Assembly (NCBI GenBank): GCA_028824015.1
Contig: JAPPFC010000005.1
Coordinates: 1-61,600 of the forward strand
DNA from: a bacterium
GTDB taxonomy: Bacteria; Actinomycetota; Acidimicrobiia; Spongiisociales; ZC4RG35
Direction of reading: 5' to 3'
DNA length: 61,600 nucleotides
The position numbers were made by a program, and so were the translations under genes. The notes under the pieces are model-generated. The model saw only the letters and a program-made list of their open reading frames with translations. It did no database searches and was not told where the DNA came from. Below, piece after piece: positions 44,236 through 52,938 of the stretch; the first letter of the stretch is position 1, and each line of letters opens with the position of its first letter.

Positions 44236-44883
44236 CTAGGGAGAAGCGGTGAGCGGCTCTCCCTCGAAAGACTCTTTCCGGGCGAAGCTCTCCACGGGGT
44301 TGCGGGTCAGCCGGGTGGCTCTCCACTCCGGATATCCGATGGTCATGACTGCCGCCAGGCCGTAGCCGTCGGGGACCGTCATCAACCGGGCCCACTCCGC
44401 CTCGGCGGGAATGGCCAGGGCAGTGATCCGGGACCCCACCCCCCGAGCCGACAGGGCGAGTTGAAGGTTCTGCACGAACGGGTATATGGACCCGCCGCCC
44501 ACGAAGCTCACCCGATCGAGGTGGCGGTCGGTGAGCGCGAACGACTCCAGTTCCGCCCACACGAACAGATGGACCGGCGCCTGGTGCATGTTGGCGTGGT
44601 AGTCGGTCCCCTCCTGAAGCTTCCGGGCCTGTTGAGGGGTGATCTCCTCGGGGGAGGGGTACCACTCGGCGGTGTAGGCCCTCCACTCCCGGGAACTGAC
44701 CTCGCTGACTCTCCTGCGAAGGTCGGGATCCCGCACCACCACCACCCGCCACGGCTGGCGGTTGCCGCCGCTGGGAGCGAACCGGGCGTCGTCCAGGGCG
44801 GCGTAGATCACCTCGTCGGGGACGTCGTCGGGCAAATAGAGCCGGACTCCCGACATGGTGCGCATTACTTCGGACAACTCCAA
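44236..44883 (-). CDS. Nitroreductase-family flavoprotein
   Basis: This 215-aa FMN-dependent oxidoreductase has the hallmarks of the nitroreductase fold: R14 in SGVRLYLPDD, ARFAPSGGNRQPWRVVVVRD (FMN phosphate binding), and GGSIYPFVQNLQLALSARGVGSRITAL. It ends in a tail after MTIGYP. The start is a TTG at 44883 with AGGAG 6 nt upstream; no ATG in the frame precedes the FMN motifs except one just before SGVR. It heads the three-gene operon with the cyclase and phosphotriesterase genes. The likely role is reduction of a nitro compound, quinone or enone; BluB-like or iodotyrosine-deiodinase-like activity cannot be excluded. Confidence 0.85.
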   Translation of the reverse strand: MELSEVMRTMSGVRLYLPDDVPDEVIYAALDDARFAPSGGNRQPWRVVVVRDPDLRRRVSEVSSREWRAYTAEWYPSPEEITPQQARKLQEGTDYHANMHQAPVHLFVWAELESFALTDRHLDRVSFVGGGSIYPFVQNLQLALSARGVGSRITALAIPAEAEWARLMTVPDGYGLAAVMTIGYPEWRATRLTRNPVESFARKESFEGEPLTASP

Positions 44884-44994
44884 TATCGCTCCTGTTCGGT
44901 TCGCTGGCGTGTCTGAGGCCTATGAGCCTATCACCCCATTCACAGGCCTCTTCTGCCCACATTCTCGGAAGGCCCGGGTACCCCTTCCTTTGGG

Positions 44995-45022
44995 TTTGCT
45001 AAATCAAGATTGTTTATATAAT
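44995..45022 (+). promoter_or_regulatory. Possible promoter of the iron transporter operon
   Basis: TATAAT (45017-45022) lies in a markedly AT-rich 60-bp block before fbpA, with only a weak -35 candidate (TTTGCT, 44995-45000, 16-nt spacer). I see no obvious IdeR/DtxR or Fur box, though iron control would be expected. Confidence 0.35.
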
Positions 45023-45062
45023 ATTTCGCCAATCCTTATTGTCTAAAATATGCGAGGTGGTC

Positions 45063-46079
45063 ATGTCATCCGAGTCCTTCGCCCGCAGGTGTGGGCGGAT
45101 TCTGCTCCCCGCACTGCTGACGGCGGGTCTGTTGATCGGCGCCTGCGGCGGCGCTGATGATCCTCTCCTGATCTATTCGGGCCGGGGCGAGGAGTTGGTC
45201 GGTCCGTTGATCGAGGAGTTCCGCCGCTCGAGCGGCTTGGAGGTCGAGGTCAGGTATGCGGGCAGCACCGAACTGGCCTCTACCCTTCTCGAGGAGGGCT
45301 CCGGCACCGAGGCGGATGTATTCCTCGCCCAGGACCCTGCTTCCCTGGGACTTGCGGCGCCGCTTCTGGCAACCCTTCCGTCGGAGGTGGTCGAGGCGGT
45401 GCCCCCCCGGTTCCGGGACCGGGACCAGCGTTGGGTTGGCGTTTCGGGACGGATCCGGACAATCGTCTACGACCGGGACCAGGTCCTGGTGAGCGACCTG
45501 CCCGCCGGGATCGACGACCTGCTGGACCCCCGATGGACGGGCATGATCGGCGTGGCCCCCACCAACGGCTCCTTCCTGGCCTTCGTGGCGGCGATGATCC
45601 TCGACCGCGGGGAGGCCGCGACGTTGGATTGGCTGAAGGAACTGGCGGCCCTGGATCCCCTGGACTACCCCAAGAACTCCCCGATCGTGGCGGCGGCCGA
45701 CGCCGGGGAAGTCGGGCTGGGGCTCGTGAACCACTACTACCTGCTGCGCCTGCAGGCCGAAGGAGGCGGCAAGCGAGCCGCCAACCATTTCCTGTCCGCC
45801 GGCGATCCCGGAAGCCTGGTCATGCCATCGGGCGTGGGGGTGCTGTCGGGCTCCGACCAATCGGAGGATGCTCACCGCTTCATCGAATTCCTGCTCTCGG
45901 AGACCGCGCAGCGGCACTTCGCCGAACAGACCTATGAGTACCCCCTGGCGGCCGGAGTCAGGCCGGCGGCGAGCCTCCCGCCCATCGACACGATACCGAC
46001 GCCGCGTATAGACCTCTCCGACCTGCACACCGCGCTGGAGCGGGCCACCGACTTGGTCGCCGAAGCGGGACTGCTGTAA
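45063..46079 (+). CDS. fbpA: Iron(III) ABC transporter substrate-binding lipoprotein
   Basis: This 338-aa periplasmic-binding-type protein begins with a lipoprotein signal (RRCGRILLPALLTAGLLIGACGG) that anchors it outside the membrane. The mature sequence follows the FbpA/FutA pattern: LLIYSGRGEELVGPLIEEF, ADVFLAQDPASLG, RWVGVSGRIRTIVYDRDQV, APTNGSFLAFVAAM, GEVGLGLVNHYYLLRL (the paired Tyr ligand for Fe3+) and YPLAAGVRP. The ATG at 45063 is preferred over a TTG at 45039 because GAGGTG lies just upstream and the signal peptide is then of normal length. It is the first gene of the fbpABC operon and should deliver ferric ion to the permease. Confidence 0.9.
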   Translation: MSSESFARRCGRILLPALLTAGLLIGACGGADDPLLIYSGRGEELVGPLIEEFRRSSGLEVEVRYAGSTELASTLLEEGSGTEADVFLAQDPASLGLAAPLLATLPSEVVEAVPPRFRDRDQRWVGVSGRIRTIVYDRDQVLVSDLPAGIDDLLDPRWTGMIGVAPTNGSFLAFVAAMILDRGEAATLDWLKELAALDPLDYPKNSPIVAAADAGEVGLGLVNHYYLLRLQAEGGGKRAANHFLSAGDPGSLVMPSGVGVLSGSDQSEDAHRFIEFLLSETAQRHFAEQTYEYPLAAGVRPAASLPPIDTIPTPRIDLSDLHTALERATDLVAEAGLL

Positions 46080-46091
46080 CTTGCCACCGGG

Positions 46092-47678
46092 ATGATGGGG
46101 GTAGCGCGCCCGGTTCCGCGCCTGAGGGCGCTGCCTCCCAACACCTGGTGGTGGGTGCTGGCCGGGGTGGTGATGCTCCCCGCCGCCGCCCCTCTCGGGG
46201 TGCTTGCCTACGGGCTGGTGAGCGGCGTGGTCACCACCGTGCCCGTCGGGCGACTGCTGGAACTGGCGGCCAACACCGGGGCGCTGGCCGGCGCCGTCAC
46301 AGCGACCTCCCTGATCATCGGCGGCGCCAGCGCCTGGCTCGTGTCCCGCACCGACCTGCCCGGAAAGAGGCTGGCCACCGTCCTCGTGATAACCCCCTTC
46401 GCCGTGCCCTCCTTCGTCGGCGCTCTCACGCTGTTGGGAGCCACCGGCGCCGACGGGATCCTGTCCGCGGTCTTCACCTGGCTGGGGGGCGGCGCGATCG
46501 GCTATCCCTCGGGCTTCTGGGCCGCGTGGCTGGTGCTGTCCCTCATCTCGGTTCCACTGGTCCATCTGGCCGTGACACCGGCGATGCACTCTTTGAACCC
46601 GTCCCTGGAGGAGGCGGCCCGGGGGCTCGGCGCGGGACGATTGAAGGTCTTCTGGACGGTCACCCTGCCCCAACTCCGACCCTCCCTGACGGCCGGCGCC
46701 CTGCTGGTGGGCCTCTACACGCTTTCTGACTTCGGAGCGGTCTCCCTGCTCCGCTACGACACCTTCACCCGCGCCATCTACCTCGAATACGCCGGCCGCA
46801 TCGATCGGCGCCCGGCTCTCGGGCTGGCGGCCGTGCTGGCGGCGGTGGCCGTGATCCTGGTGTGGGTGGAGAGAAGCACCCGCGCCAAGGGGGTGTGGTT
46901 CACCGCCAGGCCTCGCCGCACCGCGCCGCCCGTCCGTCTGGGGCGGTTCGGGAAGGTGATCGGATGGGGATTCCTCGGAAGCCTGGTGACGCTGTCGCTC
47001 CTGATCCCGATCGCGGTTCTCTCGGCCTGGATGCTCCGAGGGCTCCTCTCGGGGACCCTGGTCGACGCACCCTGGGCGGAAGTGGGCCGCTCGATCTGGG
47101 TGGCCGTGCTGGCCGCCTCGGTTGCGGCGCTGGCGGTGACCCCGCTGGCCATGGTGACCACCCGCTATCGCAACCGATGGGCAGGGTTGCTGGAGGGTGG
47201 GGCATGGTCGCTGTACGGCGTGCCGCACATCGCCACCGGCATGGCGATGATCGTCTTCTCGCTCCGGCTGGCCCGCCCCCTCTATCAGACCCTGGCACTT
47301 CTGATCGGCGTGTACGTGATCATGTTCCTGCCCCAGATCCTCGGCCCCAGCCGGGACTCACTGGGGCGGGTGTCCCCCTCCATGGAGGAGGCCTCTCGCA
47401 GCCTGGGCAGGTCCCCGGCTCGCACTTTCATGACCGTCACCCTCCCCCTGATGGCGCCGGGGCTCCTCTCGGGCGCCGCCTTGGTCTTCCTGACCACCCT
47501 GCGGGAACTCCCCGCCACGCTGCTGCTCCGACCGGCCGGGTTCGAGACCCTGGCCATCCGGGTTTGGAGCGCCACCGGGGAGGGGTTTTACACTCAGGGT
47601 GCGGTAGCCGGCCTGCTTCTTCTTCTGATAGCGGCCCTCCCCCTAGCCGTAGTCGCCCGTCATGAACTCATCCGCTGA
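46092..47678 (+). CDS. fbpB: Iron(III) ABC transporter permease
   Basis: This 528-aa protein fuses two binding-protein-dependent permease units in one chain, about 12 membrane helices in all. Each half has an EAA loop that contacts the ATPase: EEAARGLGAGRLKVFWTV near 176-193 and EEASRSLGRSPARTFMTV near 434-451. The length and two-domain layout are those of FbpB/SfuB-type iron permeases. It starts 12 nt after fbpA and ends 17 nt inside fbpC, so the operon is tight. A long antisense frame across fbpAB is a GC-rich shadow and was ignored. Confidence 0.9.
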   Translation: MMGVARPVPRLRALPPNTWWWVLAGVVMLPAAAPLGVLAYGLVSGVVTTVPVGRLLELAANTGALAGAVTATSLIIGGASAWLVSRTDLPGKRLATVLVITPFAVPSFVGALTLLGATGADGILSAVFTWLGGGAIGYPSGFWAAWLVLSLISVPLVHLAVTPAMHSLNPSLEEAARGLGAGRLKVFWTVTLPQLRPSLTAGALLVGLYTLSDFGAVSLLRYDTFTRAIYLEYAGRIDRRPALGLAAVLAAVAVILVWVERSTRAKGVWFTARPRRTAPPVRLGRFGKVIGWGFLGSLVTLSLLIPIAVLSAWMLRGLLSGTLVDAPWAEVGRSIWVAVLAASVAALAVTPLAMVTTRYRNRWAGLLEGGAWSLYGVPHIATGMAMIVFSLRLARPLYQTLALLIGVYVIMFLPQILGPSRDSLGRVSPSMEEASRSLGRSPARTFMTVTLPLMAPGLLSGAALVFLTTLRELPATLLLRPAGFETLAIRVWSATGEGFYTQGAVAGLLLLLIAALPLAVVARHELIR

Positions 47679-48756
47679 TCATCGCCCCCTCTCCGCCCGT
47701 GCTCTGCACAAGAGCTTTGACGCCACGGTGGCCCTGGATGACTTCAACCTGGAGGTGGAGAGCGGGTCCCTCCTGACCGTGCTGGGGCCGTCGGGGGTGG
47801 GAAAGACCACCGCATTGCGGATCCTGGCCGGTTTCGAGATGCCGGATTCAGGCACGGTGAGGGTCAACGGCCAAACCGTGAACGGTCCCGGCATCTTCGT
47901 TCCGCCCGAGCGCCGCCAGGTGGGGATGGTCTTCCAGGACTATGCGTTGTTCCCGCATCTCAACGTCGCTCGCAACGTGGCCTACGGGCTCGACGCCCGC
48001 CATCGTGACCTCCGGGTGTCGCAGGTGCTGGAGATGGTGGGACTGGCCGGCTTCGAGAAGCGGATGCCGCACGAGTTGTCCGCCGGCCAGCAGCAGCGGG
48101 TGGCCCTGGCCAGGGCCCTGGCGCCCGGACCCCAGGTGATCCTGGCCGACGAGCCCTTCTCCAACCTGGACGCCGCCCTTCGCAAGAGGCTCCGGGCCGA
48201 GGTGCGCTCCATCCTCCGGGAGGCGCGGACCACCACCATCATGGTGACCCACGACCAGGAGGAGGCCCTGGCGGTGAGCGACCAGTTGGCCCTGATGAAC
48301 GAGGGTCGGGTGGTCCAGACCGGCCCTCCCGACCATGTGTACAGGAACCCGGCCACCTCCTGGGTGGCGGAGTTCCTCGGCGACGCCGACTTTTTCGACG
48401 CCCACGCCAAGGGAGGACGGATCACCACCCCATTCGGTACTTTCCCCACCACCCGCTCGGGCAAGGTGAAGGTGATGGTGCGTCCCGAGTCGGTCACCGT
48501 CTTTCCCCATGCACAGGGAGTAGCCGTGGTTACCTACCGGGAGTTCTTCGGACACGACCAACTGCTGTCGGTGAAGCTTCCGGGAAAGATCACCCTCCGC
48601 GCCCGGTGCTGGCCCCAACCGGCGCTGGCGCCCGGAGACCGGGTGGCCGTGTCGGTGGACGGCATCCACATCTTCGACGAGCCTCAGGCGCCCCCCGCCC
48701 CGCCGGAAACCCCTCCCGGAACTCCCCTCCCCCAGCGGGTGGTCATTCCCCGCTAG
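47662..48756 (+). CDS. fbpC: Iron(III) ABC transporter ATP-binding protein
   Basis: This 364-aa ABC ATPase has Walker A GPSGVGKT at 42-49, Q-loop MVFQDYALFPHL, signature LSAGQQQRVALARAL, Walker B VILADEPF and H-loop VTHDQEEAL. A C-terminal TOBE-like regulatory domain (VMVRPESVTVFPH onward) places it with the FbpC/PotA group. A Pro-rich tail ends the protein. It overlaps fbpB by 17 nt and completes the transporter. Confidence 0.9.
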   Translation: MNSSADHRPLSARALHKSFDATVALDDFNLEVESGSLLTVLGPSGVGKTTALRILAGFEMPDSGTVRVNGQTVNGPGIFVPPERRQVGMVFQDYALFPHLNVARNVAYGLDARHRDLRVSQVLEMVGLAGFEKRMPHELSAGQQQRVALARALAPGPQVILADEPFSNLDAALRKRLRAEVRSILREARTTTIMVTHDQEEALAVSDQLALMNEGRVVQTGPPDHVYRNPATSWVAEFLGDADFFDAHAKGGRITTPFGTFPTTRSGKVKVMVRPESVTVFPHAQGVAVVTYREFFGHDQLLSVKLPGKITLRARCWPQPALAPGDRVAVSVDGIHIFDEPQAPPAPPETPPGTPLPQRVVIPR

Positions 48757-49085
48757 CCTCTCCCCAGGTCGGCAGTCCTCAGTTGGGAACCCTTCGGGCT
48801 TTTGTCTAACGGCGTTCGAGAAGCTGGTCCAGGCTCTCACTCACAAAGCGATACCGAAACTGCTTCCCCACTTTGCGGCGCTTCAACAGTCCACGCCAAG
48901 CCACCACTGCTCTTTTGATAAGCCCTCAGGGGGTGGACAGTGCCGTAACTCTTCCCAATGCAAATAACGACCGCCTACCGCCGGACCCACCTGACCCGAG
49001 ACGATCACAGCCGGTATGCCGTCCTCTACAAGGTTCTCTAATAGCTCTTCAAGCTGTGGAACTGGCGGCGGCCTCTTCAAGCTAT

Positions 49086-49117
49086 CTATAGATGCTATAC
49101 GTTTTTGATACGTCTTT
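49086..49117. repeat. AT-rich direct repeat, copy A
   Basis: Copy A reads CTATAGATGCTATACG followed by TTTTTGATACGTCTTT. It pairs with copy B at 49194-49228; shared cores are CTATAGAT, CTATA and TTTGATACGT. Confidence 0.55.
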
Positions 49118-49193
49118 TAGACATGGGTCATTTCTGTAAGAGAATGCCCTACTCTCTTTCAACGTGCTTCCCCATGGCACTCCAATCAGTTTT

Positions 49194-49228
49194 CTATAGA
49201 TTCTATAAACATTTGATACGTTCTTTAT
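49194..49228. repeat. AT-rich direct repeat, copy B
   Basis: Copy B reads CTATAGATTCTATAAAC followed by ATTTGATACGTTCTTTA, 108 nt downstream of copy A in the same orientation. Such paired AT-rich repeats can be protein-binding sites, recombination sites or scars of an excised element. Confidence 0.55.
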
Positions 49229-49433
49229 AGGTCTCCGGTCTGAGCCTGGCGGGTAGATGCACCCGCCAGCTCATGGATCCAGCCAGCAACGGCACCCGGA
49301 GACAGGGTGGCCGCGTCAACGACGGCCATCTCACATTTGATTCCCGTTGGACGCTCTGTACCCCTGGCCGTAAGCCCGCCGCTTGGAATCCCCCATACCC
49401 CCTGCAAGGTGATGATCCCCCACCGGATCCCAC

Positions 49434-49844
49434 CTAGGGGACCAATTTGAAGTGACCGCCATCGAGCGGGCGCAGCACGTTGAAGTGCCTCTGGTCCAGG
49501 GTGAGTATGGTGCGGGTGCGGTAGCGCTCGGCGAGCACCACCAGGGAGGCATCGGTTATGCCGATGCCCAGGTCGCGATAGCGTTCCACGACCTCGGTGG
49601 CGGCTACGAGGTCATCGGCATCTATGGTGGCCAGGTGATAGGCGCCACCCGCCAATTCCCGTAGTACCTCCAACTCCCACTGCACGCCAAGTCGAGTCGC
49701 CACCAGGTAATCGATCTCGCCGACCACGAACGGAGAGACCACCATGTCCGGGTCCTTGGCCTCTATCCAGGTAACGACTGCTTCATGATCGGGATCCGAT
49801 TCGTTGAAATAGGGGATCAGGCCGCTGGTGTCAGCGATGATCAC
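49434..49844 (-). CDS. vapC: VapC-type PIN-domain toxin
   Basis: This 136-aa PIN ribonuclease carries the acidic catalytic residues Asp5 (MIIADTSGL), Glu43 (VVGEIDYL), Asp98 (GITDASLV) and Asp117 (LTLDQRHF). It starts at a GTG at 49844 that overlaps the TGA of the antitoxin gene by 4 nt, the usual antitoxin-first order. VapC toxins cut tRNA or rRNA when the antitoxin is degraded. The protein appears full length and the active site is complete. Confidence 0.9.
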   Translation of the reverse strand: MIIADTSGLIPYFNESDPDHEAVVTWIEAKDPDMVVSPFVVGEIDYLVATRLGVQWELEVLRELAGGAYHLATIDADDLVAATEVVERYRDLGIGITDASLVVLAERYRTRTILTLDQRHFNVLRPLDGGHFKLVP

Positions 49845-50050
49845 CTCTCACCGAATCCCTTCATGTACTCATCGATGTTTCTTCCCCATAGTTCGTCGCT
49901 CGAAAGAAACCCAGACCGAGGCTTGGGGCGGGCCACCGCGTCCTCGATGGCCTGGCGAATCACCTCGGCTTCAGAGCACGAGCGTTGTCGCGCTACGCGC
50001 ACCACGTCACGCTTTAGTGACTCCGGTAGGTAGATGGTGGTCTTGATCAT
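49841..50050 (-). CDS. Ribbon-helix-helix antitoxin
   Basis: This 69-aa protein starts MIKTTIYLPESLKRDVV, the beta strand and first helix of a CopG/RHH DNA-binding fold, followed by SCSEAEVIRQAIEDAV. The C-terminal tail (SSDELWGRNIDEYMKGFG) should wrap the toxin. An ATG nine bases upstream (50059) is an alternative start. No good ribosome-binding site precedes either. The stop overlaps the vapC start. It is expected to repress its own promoter upstream of 50060, a region shared with the divergent decarboxylase gene. Confidence 0.85.
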   Translation of the reverse strand: MIKTTIYLPESLKRDVVRVARQRSCSEAEVIRQAIEDAVARPKPRSGFLSSDELWGRNIDEYMKGFGER

Positions 50051-50263
50051 GCCATACATAGTACCACCCGTCGCAGGGCCGGTCCGGTCGCTATTGAGGC
50101 TGGAAATCGTCTCGGTCTTACCCATCGGCCACATTCTGCAATGAAACGGGTAAGTCTTGGCGCCTGCCGGGCTGGAGATCTTCGCACCTTTCGGTTCTTT
50201 TGCCCAGTCCGGCTTCGAAGGGCCCGTAGCCAGAGCGACCCGTCGGCAACTAGCCTGAGGCGG

Positions 50264-51655
50264 ATGGACGCCGCTGAGTTCCGCAAGCACGGGTACCAGT
50301 TGATCGACTGGCTGGCCGACTACTGGGAGGGGATCGAGAGTCGGCCCATCCTGCCCGGCGTCGAACCCGGAGATATCCGGTCCCGCATGCCGGATCGGGC
50401 TCCCGAGCAACCCGAGCTCTTTGCAGACATCATGGCCGACCTCGACAGGATCGTGATGCCGGGGATCACCCACTGGCAGTCGCCCGGGTGGTTCGCCTTC
50501 TTCCCCGCCAACTCGTCGCCTCCGGCCGTCCTGGGCGAGTTGGCCGCCGCCGGACTGGGCGTGCAGGGGATGCTGTGGGCCACCAGTCCGGCCTGCACGG
50601 AGGTGGAGTCACAGGTGATGGACTGGCTGGTGGACCTGATGGGCCTGCCCCAGGACTGGAAGACCACGGGCCCCGGAGGCGGCGTGATCCAGGGAACCGC
50701 CTCGGAGGCCACCCACCTGGCGGTGGTCATCGCCCGTCATGTCAAATCCCGTCAGGTCGCGGCCGACGAGATGGTGGCCTACACCTCCGCGCAGGCGCAC
50801 TCCTCGGTGGAGAAGGGAGCGCGGGTGGCGGGAATCGGCCACCTGCGGCTGGTGGAGACCGACGAGACACAGGCCATGTCGCCCGCCGCTCTGGCCCACG
50901 CGGTGGCCGCCGACCGGGCGGGCGGCCTGATGCCGGCGTTCGTGGGCAGCACCGTGGGCACCACGGGGACCACCGCGGTCGACCCGGTGCGGGCCATCGG
51001 CGAGATCGCCCGGACAGAGGGCATGTGGCACCACGTGGACGCCGCTTTCTCGGGAACCGCCATGATCTGTCCCGAGTTCCGCCACTACCAGGACGGCCTG
51101 GAGTTGGTGGACAGCTACGTCTTCAACCCCCACAAGTGGATGTTCACCAATTTCGACTGCTCGGCCACCTACTTCGCCGACCGTCGTCCATTGATCGACG
51201 CCCTGAGCATCACTCCCCCCTACCTGCGCAACCAGGCCACCGAGGCCGGTGAGGTGATCGATTACCGAGACTGGCAGGTGCCGCTGGGGAGGCGCTTTCG
51301 GGCCCTGAAGCTGTGGTTCGTGCTCCGCTCGTACGGCGCCGAGGGGATCAGGGCAAAGGTGCGGGAGGACATCCGCCTGGCGCGTTGGTTGACCGAACGG
51401 GTCGAGGCCCATCCGAGCCTCGATATGGTGGCGCCGACCACCTTCTCCCTGGTCTCGTTCCGCCACTCCGGAAGCGACGAGGAGACCTCCCGCCTGGCGG
51501 AGGGGATCAACGCCTCCGGCTGGGCCTACGTCACCGCCTCGGTGCTGGACAACCGGCCTTTCATCAGGGTCTCGATCGGCCAGACCAACACCGCCGCCCG
51601 CCACGTCCACCGCCTCTGGGAACTGATCGAACGCCTATCGAAGGAGCATGCATGA
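50264..51655 (+). CDS. PLP-dependent aromatic-L-amino-acid-type decarboxylase
   Basis: This 463-aa group II decarboxylase has the family N terminus (MDAAEFRKHGYQLIDWLADYW), HWQSPGWFAFFPANSSPPAVLGELAAAGL, a PLP-contacting HVDAAFSG and the Schiff-base Lys291 in FNPHKWMFTNFDCSA. The length matches aromatic-amino-acid decarboxylases (tryptophan, tyrosine or dopa type). The ATG at 50264 follows GAGG and gives the conserved N terminus; an upstream ATG at 50141 would add an Arg-rich extension and is unlikely. Its stop overlaps the start of a racemase gene (ATGA), so the two are coupled. The actual substrate is not decidable here. Confidence 0.88.
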   Translation: MDAAEFRKHGYQLIDWLADYWEGIESRPILPGVEPGDIRSRMPDRAPEQPELFADIMADLDRIVMPGITHWQSPGWFAFFPANSSPPAVLGELAAAGLGVQGMLWATSPACTEVESQVMDWLVDLMGLPQDWKTTGPGGGVIQGTASEATHLAVVIARHVKSRQVAADEMVAYTSAQAHSSVEKGARVAGIGHLRLVETDETQAMSPAALAHAVAADRAGGLMPAFVGSTVGTTGTTAVDPVRAIGEIARTEGMWHHVDAAFSGTAMICPEFRHYQDGLELVDSYVFNPHKWMFTNFDCSATYFADRRPLIDALSITPPYLRNQATEAGEVIDYRDWQVPLGRRFRALKLWFVLRSYGAEGIRAKVREDIRLARWLTERVEAHPSLDMVAPTTFSLVSFRHSGSDEETSRLAEGINASGWAYVTASVLDNRPFIRVSIGQTNTAARHVHRLWELIERLSKEHA

Positions 51656-52311
51656 CCAACGCGACCCAAACCAGCGCCAAGGTGGTGATGATCAACCCCA
51701 ACAGCACCGAGTACATCACCCGGCAACTCGCCCAGGCCGCCTCGGAAACGCCCGGCGACGGACTGGAAGTGGAGGTGATCACCAATCCCGGGGGGCCGCC
51801 TGCGATCTCCTCCGACCAGGATGTGGTGGATGCGGTCGACCCGATGCTCCGGACACTGAGAAAACACCCGGCGGATGCCTACGTGGTGGGGTGCTTCTCC
51901 GATCCGGGACTGGCCCAGGTTCGCCAGGAGTTCGACGCGCCGGTGTTCGGGATCGCCGAATCCTCGATCCGGATCGCCCAGGGAATCTCTCCATCGATCG
52001 GGATCATCGCCGGAATGGAAGGGGCCATCCCCCGCCACACCGTCTACTGGGGGAAGCTGGGCGCCCTGGGCGACATAGTCGGGGAGACCGCCTGCGGCCG
52101 GGGGGTGCTGGACCTGGAGAGCGAGGAGGCCTACCAGGACGTGCTGGCCGCCGGCGCCCGGTTGCGCGAAGCCGGCGCCGGGGTGCTGGTGCTGGGGTGC
52201 GCGGGTATGACCAAGATGGCCGACCGGCTCTCGGGAGATCTCGGGCTCCCGGTGGTAGAACCCTGCCGCGCCGCCCTCCAAAGAGCCGGCGAAGCCCTGT
52301 CGAGGCGGTAG
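51652..52311 (+). CDS. Asp/Glu/hydantoin racemase-family protein
   Basis: This 219-aa cofactor-independent racemase-like protein has the paired cysteines of the family, Cys81 in VVGCFSDPG and Cys183 in VLGCAGMTKM. The N terminus VVMINPNSTEYITRQL is typical of the hydantoin/allantoin racemase branch. AAGGAG lies 5 nt before the ATG. It overlaps the decarboxylase stop and is followed 24 nt later by a VOC-family gene, so the three form an operon. The substrate could be an amino acid, hydantoin or arylmalonate. Confidence 0.85.
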   Translation: MTNATQTSAKVVMINPNSTEYITRQLAQAASETPGDGLEVEVITNPGGPPAISSDQDVVDAVDPMLRTLRKHPADAYVVGCFSDPGLAQVRQEFDAPVFGIAESSIRIAQGISPSIGIIAGMEGAIPRHTVYWGKLGALGDIVGETACGRGVLDLESEEAYQDVLAAGARLREAGAGVLVLGCAGMTKMADRLSGDLGLPVVEPCRAALQRAGEALSRR

Positions 52312-52335
52312 GAGACTTGCGCTAATCTCCCATCC

Positions 52336-52794
52336 ATGAATGGCCGCCCTCCCAGTACAACCCCTATCAAGAACGTCACCGTGGACGCGGCCGACCCGAA
52401 CCGCCTGGCCGAGTTCTGGGCCTTCGCACTGGGATACGTTCTCCAGCCCCCACCCGAAGGCTTCGCGACCTGGGAGGCCTTCGCCGACGCTTTGAACCTG
52501 TCCACCGAGGAACGGGAGCGATACGGGGCGGTGGTCGACCCTCACGGGATCGGCCCCCGGATCCTGTTCCAGAAGGTGCCGGAGGGAAAGGCCGTCAAGA
52601 ACCGGTGGCACCTGGACATAGACGTGGTGGACCCGTCCCTGCCAGCGGAGGAGCAGAACCTCGACCGGGAAGCCAAGATCGCGGCCCTGGTGGAGAGGGG
52701 CGCCACCGAGATAGAACGCTTCGACGAGCCGGTGGGAAGGTGGGTGTTGATGACCGATCCCGAGGACAACGAGTTCTGCGTCCTGGGCCCCTGA
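52336..52794 (+). CDS. VOC/glyoxalase-like protein
   Basis: This 152-aa protein belongs to the vicinal-oxygen-chelate superfamily. Its first half, NVTVDAADPNRLAEFWAFALGY, and last part, VLMTDPEDNEFCVLGP, are typical of the 'glyoxalase-like' subgroup, as are RILFQKVPEGKAVKNRWHLDIDV and a final E-F-C. The metal ligands His and Glu are probably those in HLDIDV and DNEFCV. The activity is not assigned. It lies downstream of the racemase gene in the same direction. Confidence 0.85.
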   Translation: MNGRPPSTTPIKNVTVDAADPNRLAEFWAFALGYVLQPPPEGFATWEAFADALNLSTEERERYGAVVDPHGIGPRILFQKVPEGKAVKNRWHLDIDVVDPSLPAEEQNLDREAKIAALVERGATEIERFDEPVGRWVLMTDPEDNEFCVLGP

Positions 52795-52854
52795 GCAAAC
52801 CCGAGACAGAGGGCAGGACCCTCTCTGGAAACCGCCGCCGTTAGGTAAGGTCCC

Positions 52855-52938
52855 CTATCCGGCGACCGGGTTTCTGATCATGATCGGAAAGCGCTCGAAG
52901 TCGCGGTCGGCGGTCCACAGTTCCACTCCATGTTGATC
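52855..52938 (-). pseudogene. C-terminal remnant of a VapC-like PIN toxin
   Basis: The minus strand encodes DQHGVELWTADRDFERFPIM followed by IRNPVAG and a TAG stop. This matches the last strand and tail of PIN toxins (L-x-T-x-D-x-D-F ... NP). No upstream part of the domain is found in frame, so only about 28 codons remain of a former toxin gene. Confidence 0.55.

Larger units (their letters stand above)
48757..49433. other. AT-rich intergenic region with direct repeats
   Basis: No frame here looks coding. CCCTTCGGGCTTTT (48789-48802) is a weak terminator candidate after fbpC. The block 49080-49230 is strikingly AT-rich compared with its surroundings and contains a pair of imperfect direct repeats, described separately. 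The rest, up to the vapC stop, holds nothing I can name. Confidence 0.45.

Noticed and set aside
45066-47228. A 720-aa antisense frame across fbpA and fbpB
   Set aside because: Arg/Gly/Gln-rich shadow typical of high-GC coding DNA; the sense strand carries clear ABC transporter genes.
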